The notes beneath the pieces were generated by a model. It was not told the DNA's origin and searched no databases. It worked only from the letters and a program-made list of their open reading frames with translations. From assembly GCF_020532825.1 (NCBI RefSeq), contig NZ_MQTS01000148.1:1-64000 (forward strand): a DNA stretch of 64,000 bases. The letters are read 5' to 3'. The DNA comes from Arthrobacter sp. SO3. GTDB taxonomy: Bacteria; Actinomycetota; Actinomycetes; Actinomycetales; Micrococcaceae. Position 1 is the first letter of the stretch; every line of letters starts with the position of its first letter. A program made the translations under genes and the position numbers. Below are positions 41,760-51,417 of this stretch, piece by piece.

Positions 41760-43229
41760 TTAGCGTACGCCGCCCATGAGCTTCTTGATCGCCGGCGAGG
41801 CCGCGGCCAGGCCGACGGCCAGCAGCATGGCGGTGCCGCCGATGCCGATGAAGTACGGCAGTTCATCCGCCGGGTTGTACAGGCCGGACAAAATACCGGC
41901 CAGCGTGGTGCCCAGGGACACCGAGAGGAAGAACAGCGCCACCATCTGGGTGTGGAAGGCCTTCGGAGCCAGCTTGGTGGTCACGGACAGGCCGATGGGG
42001 GACAGGAACAGTTCCGCGAGGGTGAACAGGAACAGGATCCCCACCAGTGCCAGCATCGGGGTCTTGCCGTCCCCGGCCAGCGGGATGAAGGCCAGGAACG
42101 CCAGGCCCATCACAAAGAGGCCAATGGAGAACTTCAGCGCCGAGCCCGGCTGCCTGCGGCCCAGCCGGGTCCAGAGGGCAGCCATGACGCCGGCGAAGAT
42201 GATGATGAACACCGGGTTGATGGACTGGACCCAGGCGGCCGGCATTTCCCAGCCGAACAGGTTCCGGTCCAGCTTCTCCTCCGAGTACACGGCGATGAAA
42301 GTGAACTGCTGCTGGAACAGCGCCCAGAATGCGGCGGAGGCTATGTACAGCGGGATGAATGCGGCCACGCGGCGGCGTTCTGTGCCGTCGACCTTTTTGC
42401 TGCTGAAGATCAGGGCGAAATAGAGCACGGACACACCGATAGCCGCGTAGGCCATGGACATGGCCAGGTTCCCGGCATTGACGATGCCGGTGGCCAGCAG
42501 CACGGCGATCACGGCGGCGATCGCCCCGAAGCGCAGGCCGTACTTGGTGCGCTCGTCGGCGGGAAGAGGGTTGTGCACCCGGTGCGCGTCCTCGGGCAGG
42601 TTCTTGCGTCCGAGCGCGTAGACGACCAGACCCACGGCCATGCCGACCGCGGCGGCGCCGAAGCCCCAGTGGAACCCGTGGCTCTCCTGCAGCCAGCCGG
42701 TGACCAGCGGGCCGATTAGCGCGCCGGCATTGATGCCCATGTAGAAGATGGAGAATCCGGCGTCGCGGCGTTCATCCTTCTCCCGGTAGAGGCTTCCCAC
42801 CAGGGCCGTGGCGTTGGCCTTCAGGCCGCCGGAGCCGACGCCGACCAGCACAAGACCGGCGATCAGGCCGGGGATGCCCGGCAGGGAGGCGAGGGCGATG
42901 TGGCCGGCCATGATCAGGATGGCGGAGCCGAACAGCACCTTTTCGGAGCCGAAGAGCCGGTCCGCGAGCCACGCGCCGAGGATGGTGGAAAGGTAGACGC
43001 CGCCGCCGTAGGCGCCCACGAGCCCGGCGGCCAGGCCCTGCTCAATCCCCAGTCCGCCCTCGGCGGCTGTGAAGTACATGTAGTAGAGCAGGATCCCCTG
43101 CATGCCGTAGAAGGAGAAGCGCTCCCACATCTCTACGGAGAAGAGGCTGGCCAGCATCTTTGGGTGGCCAAAAAAAGAAGTGTCGCCCGGCGTTGTAGCG
43201 GGGGGCGTGGATAAATGAGTAGTGCTCAT
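41760..43229 (-). CDS. POT family proton-dependent oligopeptide transporter
   Basis: A 489-residue MFS transporter importing di- and tripeptides with protons. The E-x-x-E-R-F family motif is present as 'EMWERFSFYGMQGILLYYM' in segment 1, with 'LGAWLADRLFGSEKVLFG' between segments 2 and 3 and 'FYMGINAGALIGPLVTGWL' in segment 5. About 14 hydrophobic segments are expected. The APH-like gene follows at once. Upstream (43230-43411) are 182 bases with no gene. Confidence 0.94.
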   Translation of the reverse strand: MSTTHLSTPPATTPGDTSFFGHPKMLASLFSVEMWERFSFYGMQGILLYYMYFTAAEGGLGIEQGLAAGLVGAYGGGVYLSTILGAWLADRLFGSEKVLFGSAILIMAGHIALASLPGIPGLIAGLVLVGVGSGGLKANATALVGSLYREKDERRDAGFSIFYMGINAGALIGPLVTGWLQESHGFHWGFGAAAVGMAVGLVVYALGRKNLPEDAHRVHNPLPADERTKYGLRFGAIAAVIAVLLATGIVNAGNLAMSMAYAAIGVSVLYFALIFSSKKVDGTERRRVAAFIPLYIASAAFWALFQQQFTFIAVYSEEKLDRNLFGWEMPAAWVQSINPVFIIIFAGVMAALWTRLGRRQPGSALKFSIGLFVMGLAFLAFIPLAGDGKTPMLALVGILFLFTLAELFLSPIGLSVTTKLAPKAFHTQMVALFFLSVSLGTTLAGILSGLYNPADELPYFIGIGGTAMLLAVGLAAASPAIKKLMGGVR

Positions 43230-43411
43230 TTACTTAATGCTGACAGTGTGAAGCGGGATTGTCACATTAGCGGCGCCCCGGACCAAGCCATTCGCAGGGT
43301 GTTTCGTCCCCCGTTGCCCTATCAGATGATGCTGCCACTGACGCGCACTAGCAGCCACAAGTGATAGCGCAAGCTGCATGGGGCGGCGCCGCAGGGGGGC
43401 CAGCGCCGGGG

Positions 43412-44524
43412 CTAGCCGGCGTCGAACATGATGACCTGGCGGACCGCTTTCCCGTCGGCGAGCTGGTCCATGGCCGCGTTAATGTCCGCCAGGGCGATGC
43501 GCGCCGTGATCAGCTCCTCGACAGGCAGTTTTCCTTCGCGCCAGAGCTGGGCGTATTTGGGGATATCCCGGGACGGCACCGCGGAGCCAAGGTAGCTGCC
43601 GACGATGGTCCGGGCCTGGGCCGTGATGGTCAGCGGCGGGATCTGGGCGCGGGCGTCCGGGTGCGGCAAGCCAGCAGTGACCGTGGTGCCGCCCGCCTCG
43701 GTCGCGGCGAAGGCGGTTTCGAAAGCGCGGGGGTTCCCGGCGCATTCGATCACGTACTTGGCCTTGATGCCCTGCTCGAGGACCTGCTGCGGGGTGTACG
43801 TTTCGTGGGCGCCGAGCCGGCGGGCGTGCTCCAGCTTTTCATCCAGCGTGTCCACGGCCACGATCCGCGAGACACCCTGGGAGATCGCCGTGATCAGCGC
43901 GGCCATGCCGACCCCGCCGAGCCCCACGATCATGATGCTGTCGTGCGGCCGCGGCCGGGCGGCGTTCAGGACGGCGCCGCCTCCGGTCAGCACCGCGCAG
44001 CCGAGGACGGCGGCGACGTCCGCCGGGATGTCGTCGCCGACCAGAACGGCCGAGGCGCGGTCCACGACGGAGTGGGTGGCGAAGCCGGAGACGCCCAAGT
44101 GGTGGAAGATCTTTTCGCCGTTGCGGTCAAGGTGCATGGATCCGTGCAGGAGCGTGCCTTCGCCGTTGCTCTTCGAACCTGCCGTGCAAGGGAGCCGTCC
44201 GTCAGCGGCGCAGTTCGTGCACTGTTCGCAGCGCGGCAGGAAGGACATTACGACGCGCTGGCCCGGCAGGAGGTCCGTGACGGACGAGCCGACCTCGACG
44301 ACGCGTCCGGCAGCCTCATGCCCCAGCAGCATCGGCACCGGGCGCACGCGGTTGCCGTCCACCACGCTAAGGTCCGAGTGGCAGATGCCGGCGGCCTCGA
44401 TCCGCACGAGGATCTCGGTCGGCCCCGGTCCTTCCAGGTCCAGTTCGGAGATGCTGATGGGCCTGGAGTCCGCGTACGGCCGGGGACGGCCGATTTCCTC
44501 AAGTACTGCACCGGTGATCTTCAT
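43412..44524 (-). CDS. Zinc-dependent alcohol dehydrogenase (MDR superfamily)
   Basis: A 370-residue medium-chain dehydrogenase. Catalytic zinc ligands Cys48 ('GICHSD') and His69 ('LGHEAAG') are present, structural zinc ligands are Cys99, 102, 105 and 113 in 'RCEQCTNCAADGRLPC', and the NAD fold is 'IMIVGLGGVGMAALI'. The overall layout resembles class III or aryl-alcohol dehydrogenases. The ATG at 44524 has GAGGGATCA upstream. The substrate is unknown. It is co-directional with the amidase upstream, with about 107 bp between them. Confidence 0.93.
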   Translation of the reverse strand: MKITGAVLEEIGRPRPYADSRPISISELDLEGPGPTEILVRIEAAGICHSDLSVVDGNRVRPVPMLLGHEAAGRVVEVGSSVTDLLPGQRVVMSFLPRCEQCTNCAADGRLPCTAGSKSNGEGTLLHGSMHLDRNGEKIFHHLGVSGFATHSVVDRASAVLVGDDIPADVAAVLGCAVLTGGGAVLNAARPRPHDSIMIVGLGGVGMAALITAISQGVSRIVAVDTLDEKLEHARRLGAHETYTPQQVLEQGIKAKYVIECAGNPRAFETAFAATEAGGTTVTAGLPHPDARAQIPPLTITAQARTIVGSYLGSAVPSRDIPKYAQLWREGKLPVEELITARIALADINAAMDQLADGKAVRQVIMFDAG

Positions 44525-44631
44525 TGATCCCTCTCGTGGGAAGTTTCCAGACTGGACATGTCCTGACCTTGCTCTGCTAAACCGTATCCGCACCCGCCCG
44601 TGAAATCATCCACATCCCGCGGGTCGTGGGG

Positions 44632-46092
44632 CTAGCACCCCAGCTGGGTGGCCAGCTGCAGGAGCAGCGCCTCGGAGCCCATCGGCCCGATCAGCTGCAC
44701 GCCCATCGGCAGCCCGGCACCCTTGGCCCCGCCGGTCCAGTGCACCGGGATGGTGATTGCGGGCAGCCCGCACACGTTGACCAGGGACGACCACGGCGCG
44801 TACTCGCATTGCTTGCGGTAGTCGCCGTCGGCATCGCCTGTCCATTCGGCGGCGGGCCAATAGCCGTCGCCGTGGGCCGCACCGGTGAACCAGCCCACCG
44901 GGCGGGGCGTCTGGGCCAGCGCGGGCATCAGGATCAGGTCGAAGGCGGCGTACTGGGCGATGGTGTCGCGCCGGAACAGGCGCAGGAACCCGAGCGACTC
45001 GGCGAGTTGCGCCGGTCCGCGCTGCTGCGCGCGGCGCCGGAACGTCCGTGTCAGTGGGGTCAGCAGCGCCTCGCGCTGGGGAACGATCCGGGCGTCCCCG
45101 ACGGCGGCGGTCCATGCTGTGGTGAACGCTGCCGGGTAGCGGTTGTCATAGCGGATGGAGGCTTCCGAGGTTTCGTGGCCGGCTGCCTCCAGCCGCCTGA
45201 TGCCTTCGGCGAGGGCATCGAGGGCCTCGGGAGCGGGGGTGAAGGGGAAGATCGTCTGCCATGGGCTGTCCAGGCTTACTCCGATCCGCAGCCGGGGCGG
45301 GTCCTGCCGGGCGAGCTCCAGGTAGCTGGCAGCGGGATCCCCGGAGCTGTCAGTCCCGGCCGGGCCGGGGACCAGCGCAGCCGGCACCAGCGCATCGAGC
45401 AGCAGGGCCGCGTCTGCGGCAGAGCGGGCCATCGGGCCGGACACGACCAGTCCCGCGGGGTCACCGGTGCTTTCACCCGCGGGCGCCAGGCCCCGGCCGG
45501 TTTTCAGGCCCACGAGTCCGCAGGCAGCGGCCGGGATGCGGACCGATCCGCCGCCGTCGGAGCCGGGAGCAAAGGGGACCAGCCCGGCGGCAACCGCTGC
45601 GGCGCTGCCGCCGGAGGAGCCTCCCGAGCTCCGGCTCAGGGCGTGCGGGTTCCGTGAGGGCGGCGCGATCCGGTTCTCGCTGTAGGCCGTGAGGCCGAAC
45701 TCCGGAACCTGGGTCTTGCCCAGCGAGACCACGCCCGCACTCTTCAGCGTCGCGACGATGGCGCTGTCGGCCAGTGCCGGTTTGTGGTCCAGGGCGGCGC
45801 TGCCGTGGGTGGTCACGACGCCGGCGACGTCCGTCAGGTCCTTGAAGGCCACCGGCACGCCGTGCAGCAGCGCCAGCCCGGTTCCGTCCCGCGCGGCCCG
45901 GGCGTGGGACTTGTCCGCTGCGGCCGCATCCAGCAGGGCCTGCTCCGCGGTGACGGTGATAAAGGCGCCCAGGTGCCGGTTTTCGGCGGCGATGCGGTCC
46001 AGGAAATGCTCCGTGGCCTGCTTTGAGGACAGCTCGCCGGAACGCAGGGCGTCGCGTAGCTCCACGGCGGAGAGTTCATGGATCTCAGCCAA
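44632..46092 (-). CDS. Amidase (amidase signature family)
   Basis: A 486-residue Ser-cisSer-Lys hydrolase. Lys84 ('PVAFKDLTDVAG'), the cis-Ser in 'RSSGGSSGGSAAAVAAG' (Ser159) and the nucleophile in 'GSDGGGSVRIPAAACG' (Ser183) are all visible. Such enzymes hydrolyse aliphatic or aromatic amides; a glutamyl-tRNA amidotransferase role is unlikely because GatB/GatC are absent here. The TTG at 46092 gives the family-like N-terminus [M]AEIHELSAVELRDALRSG; an ATG at 46182 is an alternative. It is divergent from the rhodanese gene. Confidence 0.9.
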   Translation of the reverse strand: MAEIHELSAVELRDALRSGELSSKQATEHFLDRIAAENRHLGAFITVTAEQALLDAAAADKSHARAARDGTGLALLHGVPVAFKDLTDVAGVVTTHGSAALDHKPALADSAIVATLKSAGVVSLGKTQVPEFGLTAYSENRIAPPSRNPHALSRSSGGSSGGSAAAVAAGLVPFAPGSDGGGSVRIPAAACGLVGLKTGRGLAPAGESTGDPAGLVVSGPMARSAADAALLLDALVPAALVPGPAGTDSSGDPAASYLELARQDPPRLRIGVSLDSPWQTIFPFTPAPEALDALAEGIRRLEAAGHETSEASIRYDNRYPAAFTTAWTAAVGDARIVPQREALLTPLTRTFRRRAQQRGPAQLAESLGFLRLFRRDTIAQYAAFDLILMPALAQTPRPVGWFTGAAHGDGYWPAAEWTGDADGDYRKQCEYAPWSSLVNVCGLPAITIPVHWTGGAKGAGLPMGVQLIGPMGSEALLLQLATQLGC

Positions 46093-46366
46093 GGGAACGC
46101 GGCCCCGTTTCCCCGGCCGTCCGCTCCGCGGGACATGCCCAGCGCTGGCGCCGGCGGGTGGACATAGTGGGATTGTGCCCATTCCTGGCGGCAAGGGGAG
46201 GGCATGTCCGGTGGGGGGAGGCGCGGGGAGTTGCCGGAAGCCGGTCAGTTGCCGTGGATCTCCTTTGCGCCATGCCAGAAGCGTAACCTGCTGCCGGGTA
46301 AGGGTGTGGTGCCGGTGGCTGGCGATACGCTGGAGGCAGACCATGCATTCTGCGGAAAGGACGACT

Positions 46367-46693
46367 ATGAGCGACTTTGACACCGTGACCGTGTCCGACA
46401 TCCCTGAAGGGGCCACGGTCCTCGACGTCCGCGAAGACTACGAGTGGGCCGCCGGGCACGCGGCAGGGGCGCTGCACGTCCCCATGGACCAGCTCCCGGC
46501 CCGGCTCGGGGAACTCGACCCGGACGAGGACCTCTACGTCATATGCCGGACCGGGGGCCGGTCCTTCCGTGCCGCCCAGTGGCTCTCCGGCCAGGGGTAT
46601 TCCGCCCTGAACGTCGCCGGCGGCATGGACCAGTGGCTGGAAACCGGAATGCCGCTGGTGTCCGACAACGGACTCAAGCCCGTCATCCTGTAG
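46367..46693 (+). CDS. Single-domain rhodanese-like protein
   Basis: A 108-residue sulfurtransferase domain. The loop 'VICRTGGRS' carries the catalytic Cys, preceded by 'LDVREDYEWAAGHAAGALHV', the family's N-terminal signature. It can accept sulfane sulfur from persulfides or thiosulfate. GGAAAGG upstream supports the ATG at 46367. pheA follows within 20 nt and is probably on the same transcript, although the two functions are unrelated. Confidence 0.92.
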   Translation: MSDFDTVTVSDIPEGATVLDVREDYEWAAGHAAGALHVPMDQLPARLGELDPDEDLYVICRTGGRSFRAAQWLSGQGYSALNVAGGMDQWLETGMPLVSDNGLKPVIL

Positions 46694-46711
46694 TTGAAGA
46701 AAGAAGCGCCG

Positions 46712-47692
46712 ATGCCCGCCTCACCCGTCACGTACACCTTCCTCGGACCCGCGGGAACCTTCACCGAGGCAGCCCTGATGCAGGTGCCCGACGCGGCGCA
46801 GGCCATCCGCGTTCCCTCGTCCAACGTCAACACGGCGCTGGACAAGGTCCGCGACGGCTCGGCTGACGCGGCCATGGTGCCGATCGAAAACTCCGTGGAG
46901 GGCGGCGTGACCGCCACCCTGGATGCGATCGCAACCGGACAGGAACTGCGGATCCTGCGCGAGGCCCTCGTACCGATCAGCTTCGTGCTGGTGGCCCGCC
47001 CCGGGACCCGGATCGAGGACATCCGCCGGATCTCCACCCACAGCCACGCCTGGGCACAGTGCCGGCTCTGGGCCGACAGCACTATTCCGGACGCGGAATA
47101 TATCCCGGGATCCTCGACGGCCGCGGCGGCGATGGGTCTGCTGGAAGGCGACATCCACTACGACGCGGCAATCTGCGCACCGATTGTGGCCGCCGAACAG
47201 CCCGGGCTCGTCGTGCTGGCGGAGAACATCGGCGACAACCCCGGTGCGGTCACGCGGTTTGTGCTCGTCGGCCGGCCCGGCGAACTGCCCGAGCCCACCG
47301 GCGCGGACAAGACCACCGTTGTGGTTCCGCTGCCGGAAGACCGCCCTGGCGCGCTGATGGAGATCCTGGACCAGTTCGCCACCCGGGGTGTGAACCTCAG
47401 CCGGATTGAGTCGCGGCCGACCGGCCAGTACCTGGGCCACTACTTCTTCAGCATCGACGCCGACGGCCACGTGGCCGACGCCCGCATGGCGGACGCCCTG
47501 GCCGGCCTGCACCGGATCAGCCCGGCCACCCGGTTCCTGGGCTCCTACGGCCGGGCCGACGGGCACCGCACGATCGTGGAGCCGCACACCTCGGACCAGG
47601 CATTCCGGGCGGCGCATGCCTGGGTCAAAGACATACTGTCGGGGGCATCGGTGGTGCCGGAATATATGTCCAAGGCTTCGCCCACAGCGTAG
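46712..47692 (+). CDS. pheA: Prephenate dehydratase
   Basis: A 326-residue enzyme converting prephenate to phenylpyruvate in phenylalanine synthesis. The dehydratase domain shows 'FLGPAGTFTEAAL', 'PIENSVEGGV' and the catalytic Thr-Arg-Phe in 'GAVTRFVLVG'. The C-terminal ACT domain ('VVVPLPEDRPGALMEILDQF' and the 'SRIESRPTG' loop) provides feedback inhibition by phenylalanine. No chorismate mutase domain is fused. The ATG at 46712 fits; a TTG at 46694 is also possible. Confidence 0.96.
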   Translation: MPASPVTYTFLGPAGTFTEAALMQVPDAAQAIRVPSSNVNTALDKVRDGSADAAMVPIENSVEGGVTATLDAIATGQELRILREALVPISFVLVARPGTRIEDIRRISTHSHAWAQCRLWADSTIPDAEYIPGSSTAAAAMGLLEGDIHYDAAICAPIVAAEQPGLVVLAENIGDNPGAVTRFVLVGRPGELPEPTGADKTTVVVPLPEDRPGALMEILDQFATRGVNLSRIESRPTGQYLGHYFFSIDADGHVADARMADALAGLHRISPATRFLGSYGRADGHRTIVEPHTSDQAFRAAHAWVKDILSGASVVPEYMSKASPTA

Positions 47693-47785
47693 ACAAATGC
47701 CACATCAGGCACTTCCGCCCCTTGGAAACTGTGCGTATGCTTGCCTGATCCATATTGGGGAAGTCCTCTACAGAGGGAGCAGGTC

Positions 47786-48022
47786 ATGGCAGATACCAGC
47801 CTAGAAAACGACGGCCAGGGAATGATCGTGAATCCCAAACCGACCGCAGACAACCAGGACTGGGACGGCGACGACGCCGACCGTGCAGACCGGCTGCGCT
47901 TCGAGGAGGAGCAGGCCATGATCCGCGAGCAGTCCGAAGCGCGCGCAGCCAAGGCCGCCGCGGAAGCGAAAAAGTCCGCGGATGCGGCGAAGGAAGCCTC
48001 CAAGAAGGAAGCCAGCGCCTAA
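47786..48022 (+). CDS. Small charged hypothetical protein
   Basis: A 78-residue hydrophilic protein with an acidic first half and an alanine/lysine/glutamate-rich helical second half (about 45-78, probable coiled coil). GAGGGAGCAGG precedes the ATG. I do not recognise the family. Its stop codon overlaps the stop of the convergent diacylglycerol kinase-like gene by 3 bp (48019-48022 region). Confidence 0.65.
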   Translation: MADTSLENDGQGMIVNPKPTADNQDWDGDDADRADRLRFEEEQAMIREQSEARAAKAAAEAKKSADAAKEASKKEASA

Positions 48023-49083
48023 TCTCCCTCGGTGCCGTCCTCTACCCGGACGAGCAGCGAGCCCGGAGCAACCTGCACGGTGACCTTCGTGGCCGGGCCG
48101 GTCGGATCGCCGTCGACCTGTGTGGGCATCGGCTCCGCGCAGCGGATGGTGATCTTGCCGGAACGGTAATACGTCATCACCGGCAGGTTTCTCTTGTGCT
48201 TCAGCACGATCTTCCAGTACATTGCCAGCCACCCGATCGCGCTGCGCGGACTCATCACCACGACGTCCAGCATGCCGTCATCGATCATCGCCTGGGGGAT
48301 GAAATCGATCCCGCCGGGGATCAGTCCGCAGTTCGCGAACAGTACGCTGCGGATCTTCCGGCTCTGTTCCGGCTGGTCGTCCAGCGAGATGGACACCTTC
48401 TTGCGGCGGCCCGGGAGGTGCCGCACGCCGGCTTCGGTGTAGGCCAGCCAGCCCACAGCCTTTTTGAGACCGTCGTTGGTGTCGCCCACAACCTCGGCGT
48501 CCATGCCTATGCCGGCGATGACCAGGAAGGTGTGCTCCGCGGACTCTTTGGTGCGGGAGTTCTCCACCTGCATCCGTGCCGTATCGATGAAGCGCTGGTG
48601 ACCGAACAGTGCGGTCTGGACGCTTCCGTGCAGGTCACCCAGATCCAGGTGGATGTTGCGGGCCAGCAGGTTGCCGGTGCCGAGCGGGATCAGGCCCATG
48701 GCGATGTCCGTGCCGGCGAGGATGTCAGCCACCACCCGGACAGTGCCGTCACCGCCGCCCACGAGGACGACGTCGGCGCCGTACTCGACAGCGGCCCGCG
48801 CCTGTGAGAACCCGGGGTCCTCGGCGGTGGTGTCGAAGAACCGCGGGGGCACCCAGCCTGCTGCGGAACAGGCACTTTCAATCATGGTGCGGGCCTCATC
48901 GGACCGGGACTTGATCGGGTTCATCACCACGGCCACCTTCTGCTGGCCCAGCCCCGGACTGTGCGTTTCCTCCCACACGGCGCTGCGTGTGTGCCTGGCC
49001 TTGAGCTTGCGCACTCCCCACCAACTGGAGACGGCAAACGCCAGGACTCCAGCGATGACGAGGTAAAGCATCCAGTCGCGCAT
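48019..49083 (-). CDS. Diacylglycerol/sphingosine kinase family lipid kinase
   Basis: A 354-residue protein with an N-terminal membrane helix (about residues 5-22) and a DAGK catalytic domain. The nucleotide loop 'LVGGGDGTVRVVAD' (108-120) and 'IPLGTGNLLARN' (132-143) are the family hallmarks. It probably phosphorylates diacylglycerol or another lipid alcohol at the membrane, recycling it into phospholipid synthesis. It is divergent from serS, 78 bp away, and converges with the small charged protein gene. Confidence 0.9.
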   Translation of the reverse strand: MRDWMLYLVIAGVLAFAVSSWWGVRKLKARHTRSAVWEETHSPGLGQQKVAVVMNPIKSRSDEARTMIESACSAAGWVPPRFFDTTAEDPGFSQARAAVEYGADVVLVGGGDGTVRVVADILAGTDIAMGLIPLGTGNLLARNIHLDLGDLHGSVQTALFGHQRFIDTARMQVENSRTKESAEHTFLVIAGIGMDAEVVGDTNDGLKKAVGWLAYTEAGVRHLPGRRKKVSISLDDQPEQSRKIRSVLFANCGLIPGGIDFIPQAMIDDGMLDVVVMSPRSAIGWLAMYWKIVLKHKRNLPVMTYYRSGKITIRCAEPMPTQVDGDPTGPATKVTVQVAPGSLLVRVEDGTEGD

Positions 49084-49161
49084 TGTGCTCCCACACTATC
49101 CCGCCGGCGGCCGGAGCCCGGATTGCCCGGGAACGGTGGCCGGATTGGATAGTCTTGTCAG

Positions 49162-50442
49162 GTGATCGACGTAAAAGACCTCAGCGAAAATCCGGACAAG
49201 TTCCGGGCCAGCCAGCGCGCCCGCGGCGCCGATGAATCCGTGGTGGACGCGATCATCGTCGCGGACTCGGCCCGGCGCGCGGCCCTGATCCGCTTCGAAA
49301 ACCTGAGAGCCGAGCAGAATGCCTTCGGCAAGAAGGTGGCGCAGGCCAAGGGCGAGGAGAAGCAGGCCCTGCTGGCCGAGGTCAAGGTCCTCGCGGGCCA
49401 GGTCAAGGCCGCCTCCGCCGAGGCCGACGTCGCGCAGGCCGCCCACGAGGAACTGCTGCGCGGCATCCCCAACCTCATCGAGGACGGCGTCCCCGAGGGC
49501 GGCGAAGACGACTACATCGTGGTCAAGACCGTCGGCACGCCCCGCGAGTTCACCGACTTCGAACCCAGGGACCACCTGGAGATCGGTGAGCTGATCGGCG
49601 CCATCGACATGGAACGCGGCGCCAAGGTGTCCGGTTCGCGCTTCTACTTCCTGCGCGGCGCCGGCGCCAGGCTGGAAATGGCGCTGCTGCAGATGGCCAT
49701 GGAGCAGGCCATCGACGCCGGCTTCGTGCCGATGATCACCCCGACGCTGGTGCGCCCGGAAACCATGCAGGGCACCGGTTTCGACGTCAAGCACGACGCC
49801 GAGATCTACCGTCTCGCCGAGGACGACCTCTACCTCGTGGGCACCTCGGAAGTGGCCCTGGCCGGCTACCATGCGGACGAGATCCTGGACTTCTCGGCCG
49901 GCCCGATCCGCTACGCCGGGCAGAGCTCCTGCTACCGCCGCGAGGCCGGCTCGCACGGCAAGGACACCCGAGGCATCATCCGGGTCCACCAGTTCAACAA
50001 GGTGGAAATGTTCGTTTACACCACCGTGGAGAAGGCTGCGGCCGAGCACGCCCGGCTGCTGGCCTGGGAAGAGGAGATGCTGGCCAAGTGTGAACTGCCC
50101 TACCGGGTGATTGACACCGCCGCCGGAGACCTCGGCAACTCCGCCGCCCGCAAGTTCGACTGCGAGGCCTGGGTTCCGACGCAGGGCGCCTACCGCGAGC
50201 TCACCTCGACCTCCAACTGCACCACCTTCCAGGCCCGCCGGCTCAACATCCGCCAACGCGTGCTGAACGAGGACGGCGCCCCCAAGGGCACCCGCGCCGT
50301 CGCCACGCTCAACGGCACGCTCGCCACTACGCGCTGGATCGTGGCCATCCTGGAGCACCACCAGAACCCGGACGGCTCCGTCAACATCCCGAAGGCCCTG
50401 CAGAAGTACCTCGGCGGCATGACGGTCTTCCCCGTCATCTGA
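49162..50442 (+). CDS. serS: Seryl-tRNA synthetase
   Basis: A 426-residue class II synthetase charging tRNA-Ser. The N-terminal coiled-coil arm for the tRNA variable loop covers about residues 30-100. Motif 2 is in '[20 protein letters not shown]', and motif 3 in '[19 protein letters not shown]'. It starts at GTG 49162. No tRNA-Ser gene was found nearby. It is an essential single-copy gene in most bacteria, which argues that this is the core chromosome. Confidence 0.97.
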   Translation: MIDVKDLSENPDKFRASQRARGADESVVDAIIVADSARRAALIRFENLRAEQNAFGKKVAQAKGEEKQALLAEVKVLAGQVKAASAEADVAQAAHEELLRGIPNLIEDGVPEGGEDDYIVVKTVGTPREFTDFEPRDHLEIGELIGAIDMERGAKVSGSRFYFLRGAGARLEMALLQMAMEQAIDAGFVPMITPTLVRPETMQGTGFDVKHDAEIYRLAEDDLYLVGTSEVALAGYHADEILDFSAGPIRYAGQSSCYRREAGSHGKDTRGIIRVHQFNKVEMFVYTTVEKAAAEHARLLAWEEEMLAKCELPYRVIDTAAGDLGNSAARKFDCEAWVPTQGAYRELTSTSNCTTFQARRLNIRQRVLNEDGAPKGTRAVATLNGTLATTRWIVAILEHHQNPDGSVNIPKALQKYLGGMTVFPVI

Positions 50443-50535
50443 GCCAGAGTCCGTCAACAGCTGTTCACCCCCGGTTCACCGCGTGCTGTGGCCTGCGTCC
50501 TAGCGGCGGCCCGGGGTGTCTGCTCTACTTGTGAG

Positions 50536-51408
50536 ATGACAACATTGACTGAAACCTCAGTCGCTGGCAACGATGACCGGCGAGACAACAACCAGAACTA
50601 CCCCAGCACCACGGCCCACAAGCTGATGGTCGCGCTCGACGTCGACGGCACCCTCGTGGATCACGACGGACACATGTCCGTTCCCGTCCGTGAAGCCGCC
50701 CGCGACGTCGTGGCTGCGGGCCACCACGTCACCATCGCAACCGGCCGCTCGCTGAACGCGACGCTGCCGATCATCGAGCACATCGGGATCGAAAACGGCT
50801 ACGCCGTGTGCTCCAACGGCGGCGTCACCCTGCGGCTGGACTCCAGCCTGTCCGACGGCTACGAGATCGTGCACAAGGCCACCTTCGACCCGGGCCCCGC
50901 CCTCCGCGCCCTGCGCAAGCGGCTGCCCTCTGCCAAGTACGCCCTGGAGGACGAGGACGGCAACTTCCTCTCCACCGAGCGCTTCCAGGACGCGAGCTTT
51001 GGCGTGGAGGCAATCGGCGTCGACTTCCAGACCATGCTGGACGCCACCGCCGTGCGCGTGGTGGTCTTCAGCGCCGAGAACACCCCCGAGGAGTTCAACG
51101 CGGCGATCCGGCACATCGGCCTGGCCGGGGTGACCTACTCGGTGGGCTGGACGGCGTGGCTGGACATTGCCGCGGCCGGCGTCACCAAGGCCAGCGCCCT
51201 GGAGCACCTCCGCGGCCGGCTGGAGATCGAGGCGCACCTTACGGTCGCCGTCGGCGACGGGCGCAATGACATCGAGATGCTCGGCTGGGCGGCCCGCGGC
51301 GTGGCCATGGGCCAGGCGCCCGAGGAAGTCATCGCCGCCGCGAACGAGGTCACCCACTCCGTTTTCGACGACGGCGCCGCCCACGTGCTTCGCAGCCTGC
51401 TGCTCTAG
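50536..51408 (+). CDS. HAD-superfamily phosphatase (Cof/type IIB)
   Basis: A 290-residue Cof-type HAD hydrolase, a common neighbour downstream of serS in actinobacteria. Motif I is 'MVALDVDGTLVDHDG', motif II 'VTIATGRSLNATLP', and motifs III/IV 'VTKASAL' and 'VAVGDGRNDIEMLGWAARG'. The first 30 residues are polar and outside the domain, so ATG 50626 is an alternative start. The substrate is probably a sugar or nucleotide phosphate. Confidence 0.92.
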   Translation: MTTLTETSVAGNDDRRDNNQNYPSTTAHKLMVALDVDGTLVDHDGHMSVPVREAARDVVAAGHHVTIATGRSLNATLPIIEHIGIENGYAVCSNGGVTLRLDSSLSDGYEIVHKATFDPGPALRALRKRLPSAKYALEDEDGNFLSTERFQDASFGVEAIGVDFQTMLDATAVRVVVFSAENTPEEFNAAIRHIGLAGVTYSVGWTAWLDIAAAGVTKASALEHLRGRLEIEAHLTVAVGDGRNDIEMLGWAARGVAMGQAPEEVIAAANEVTHSVFDDGAAHVLRSLLL

Positions 51409-51417
51409 GAACCCGGG

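Noticed and set aside
50443-50535. tRNA-Ser gene next to serS
   Set aside because: No cloverleaf, T-loop or anticodon stem could be built in this or the other intergenic gaps near serS.
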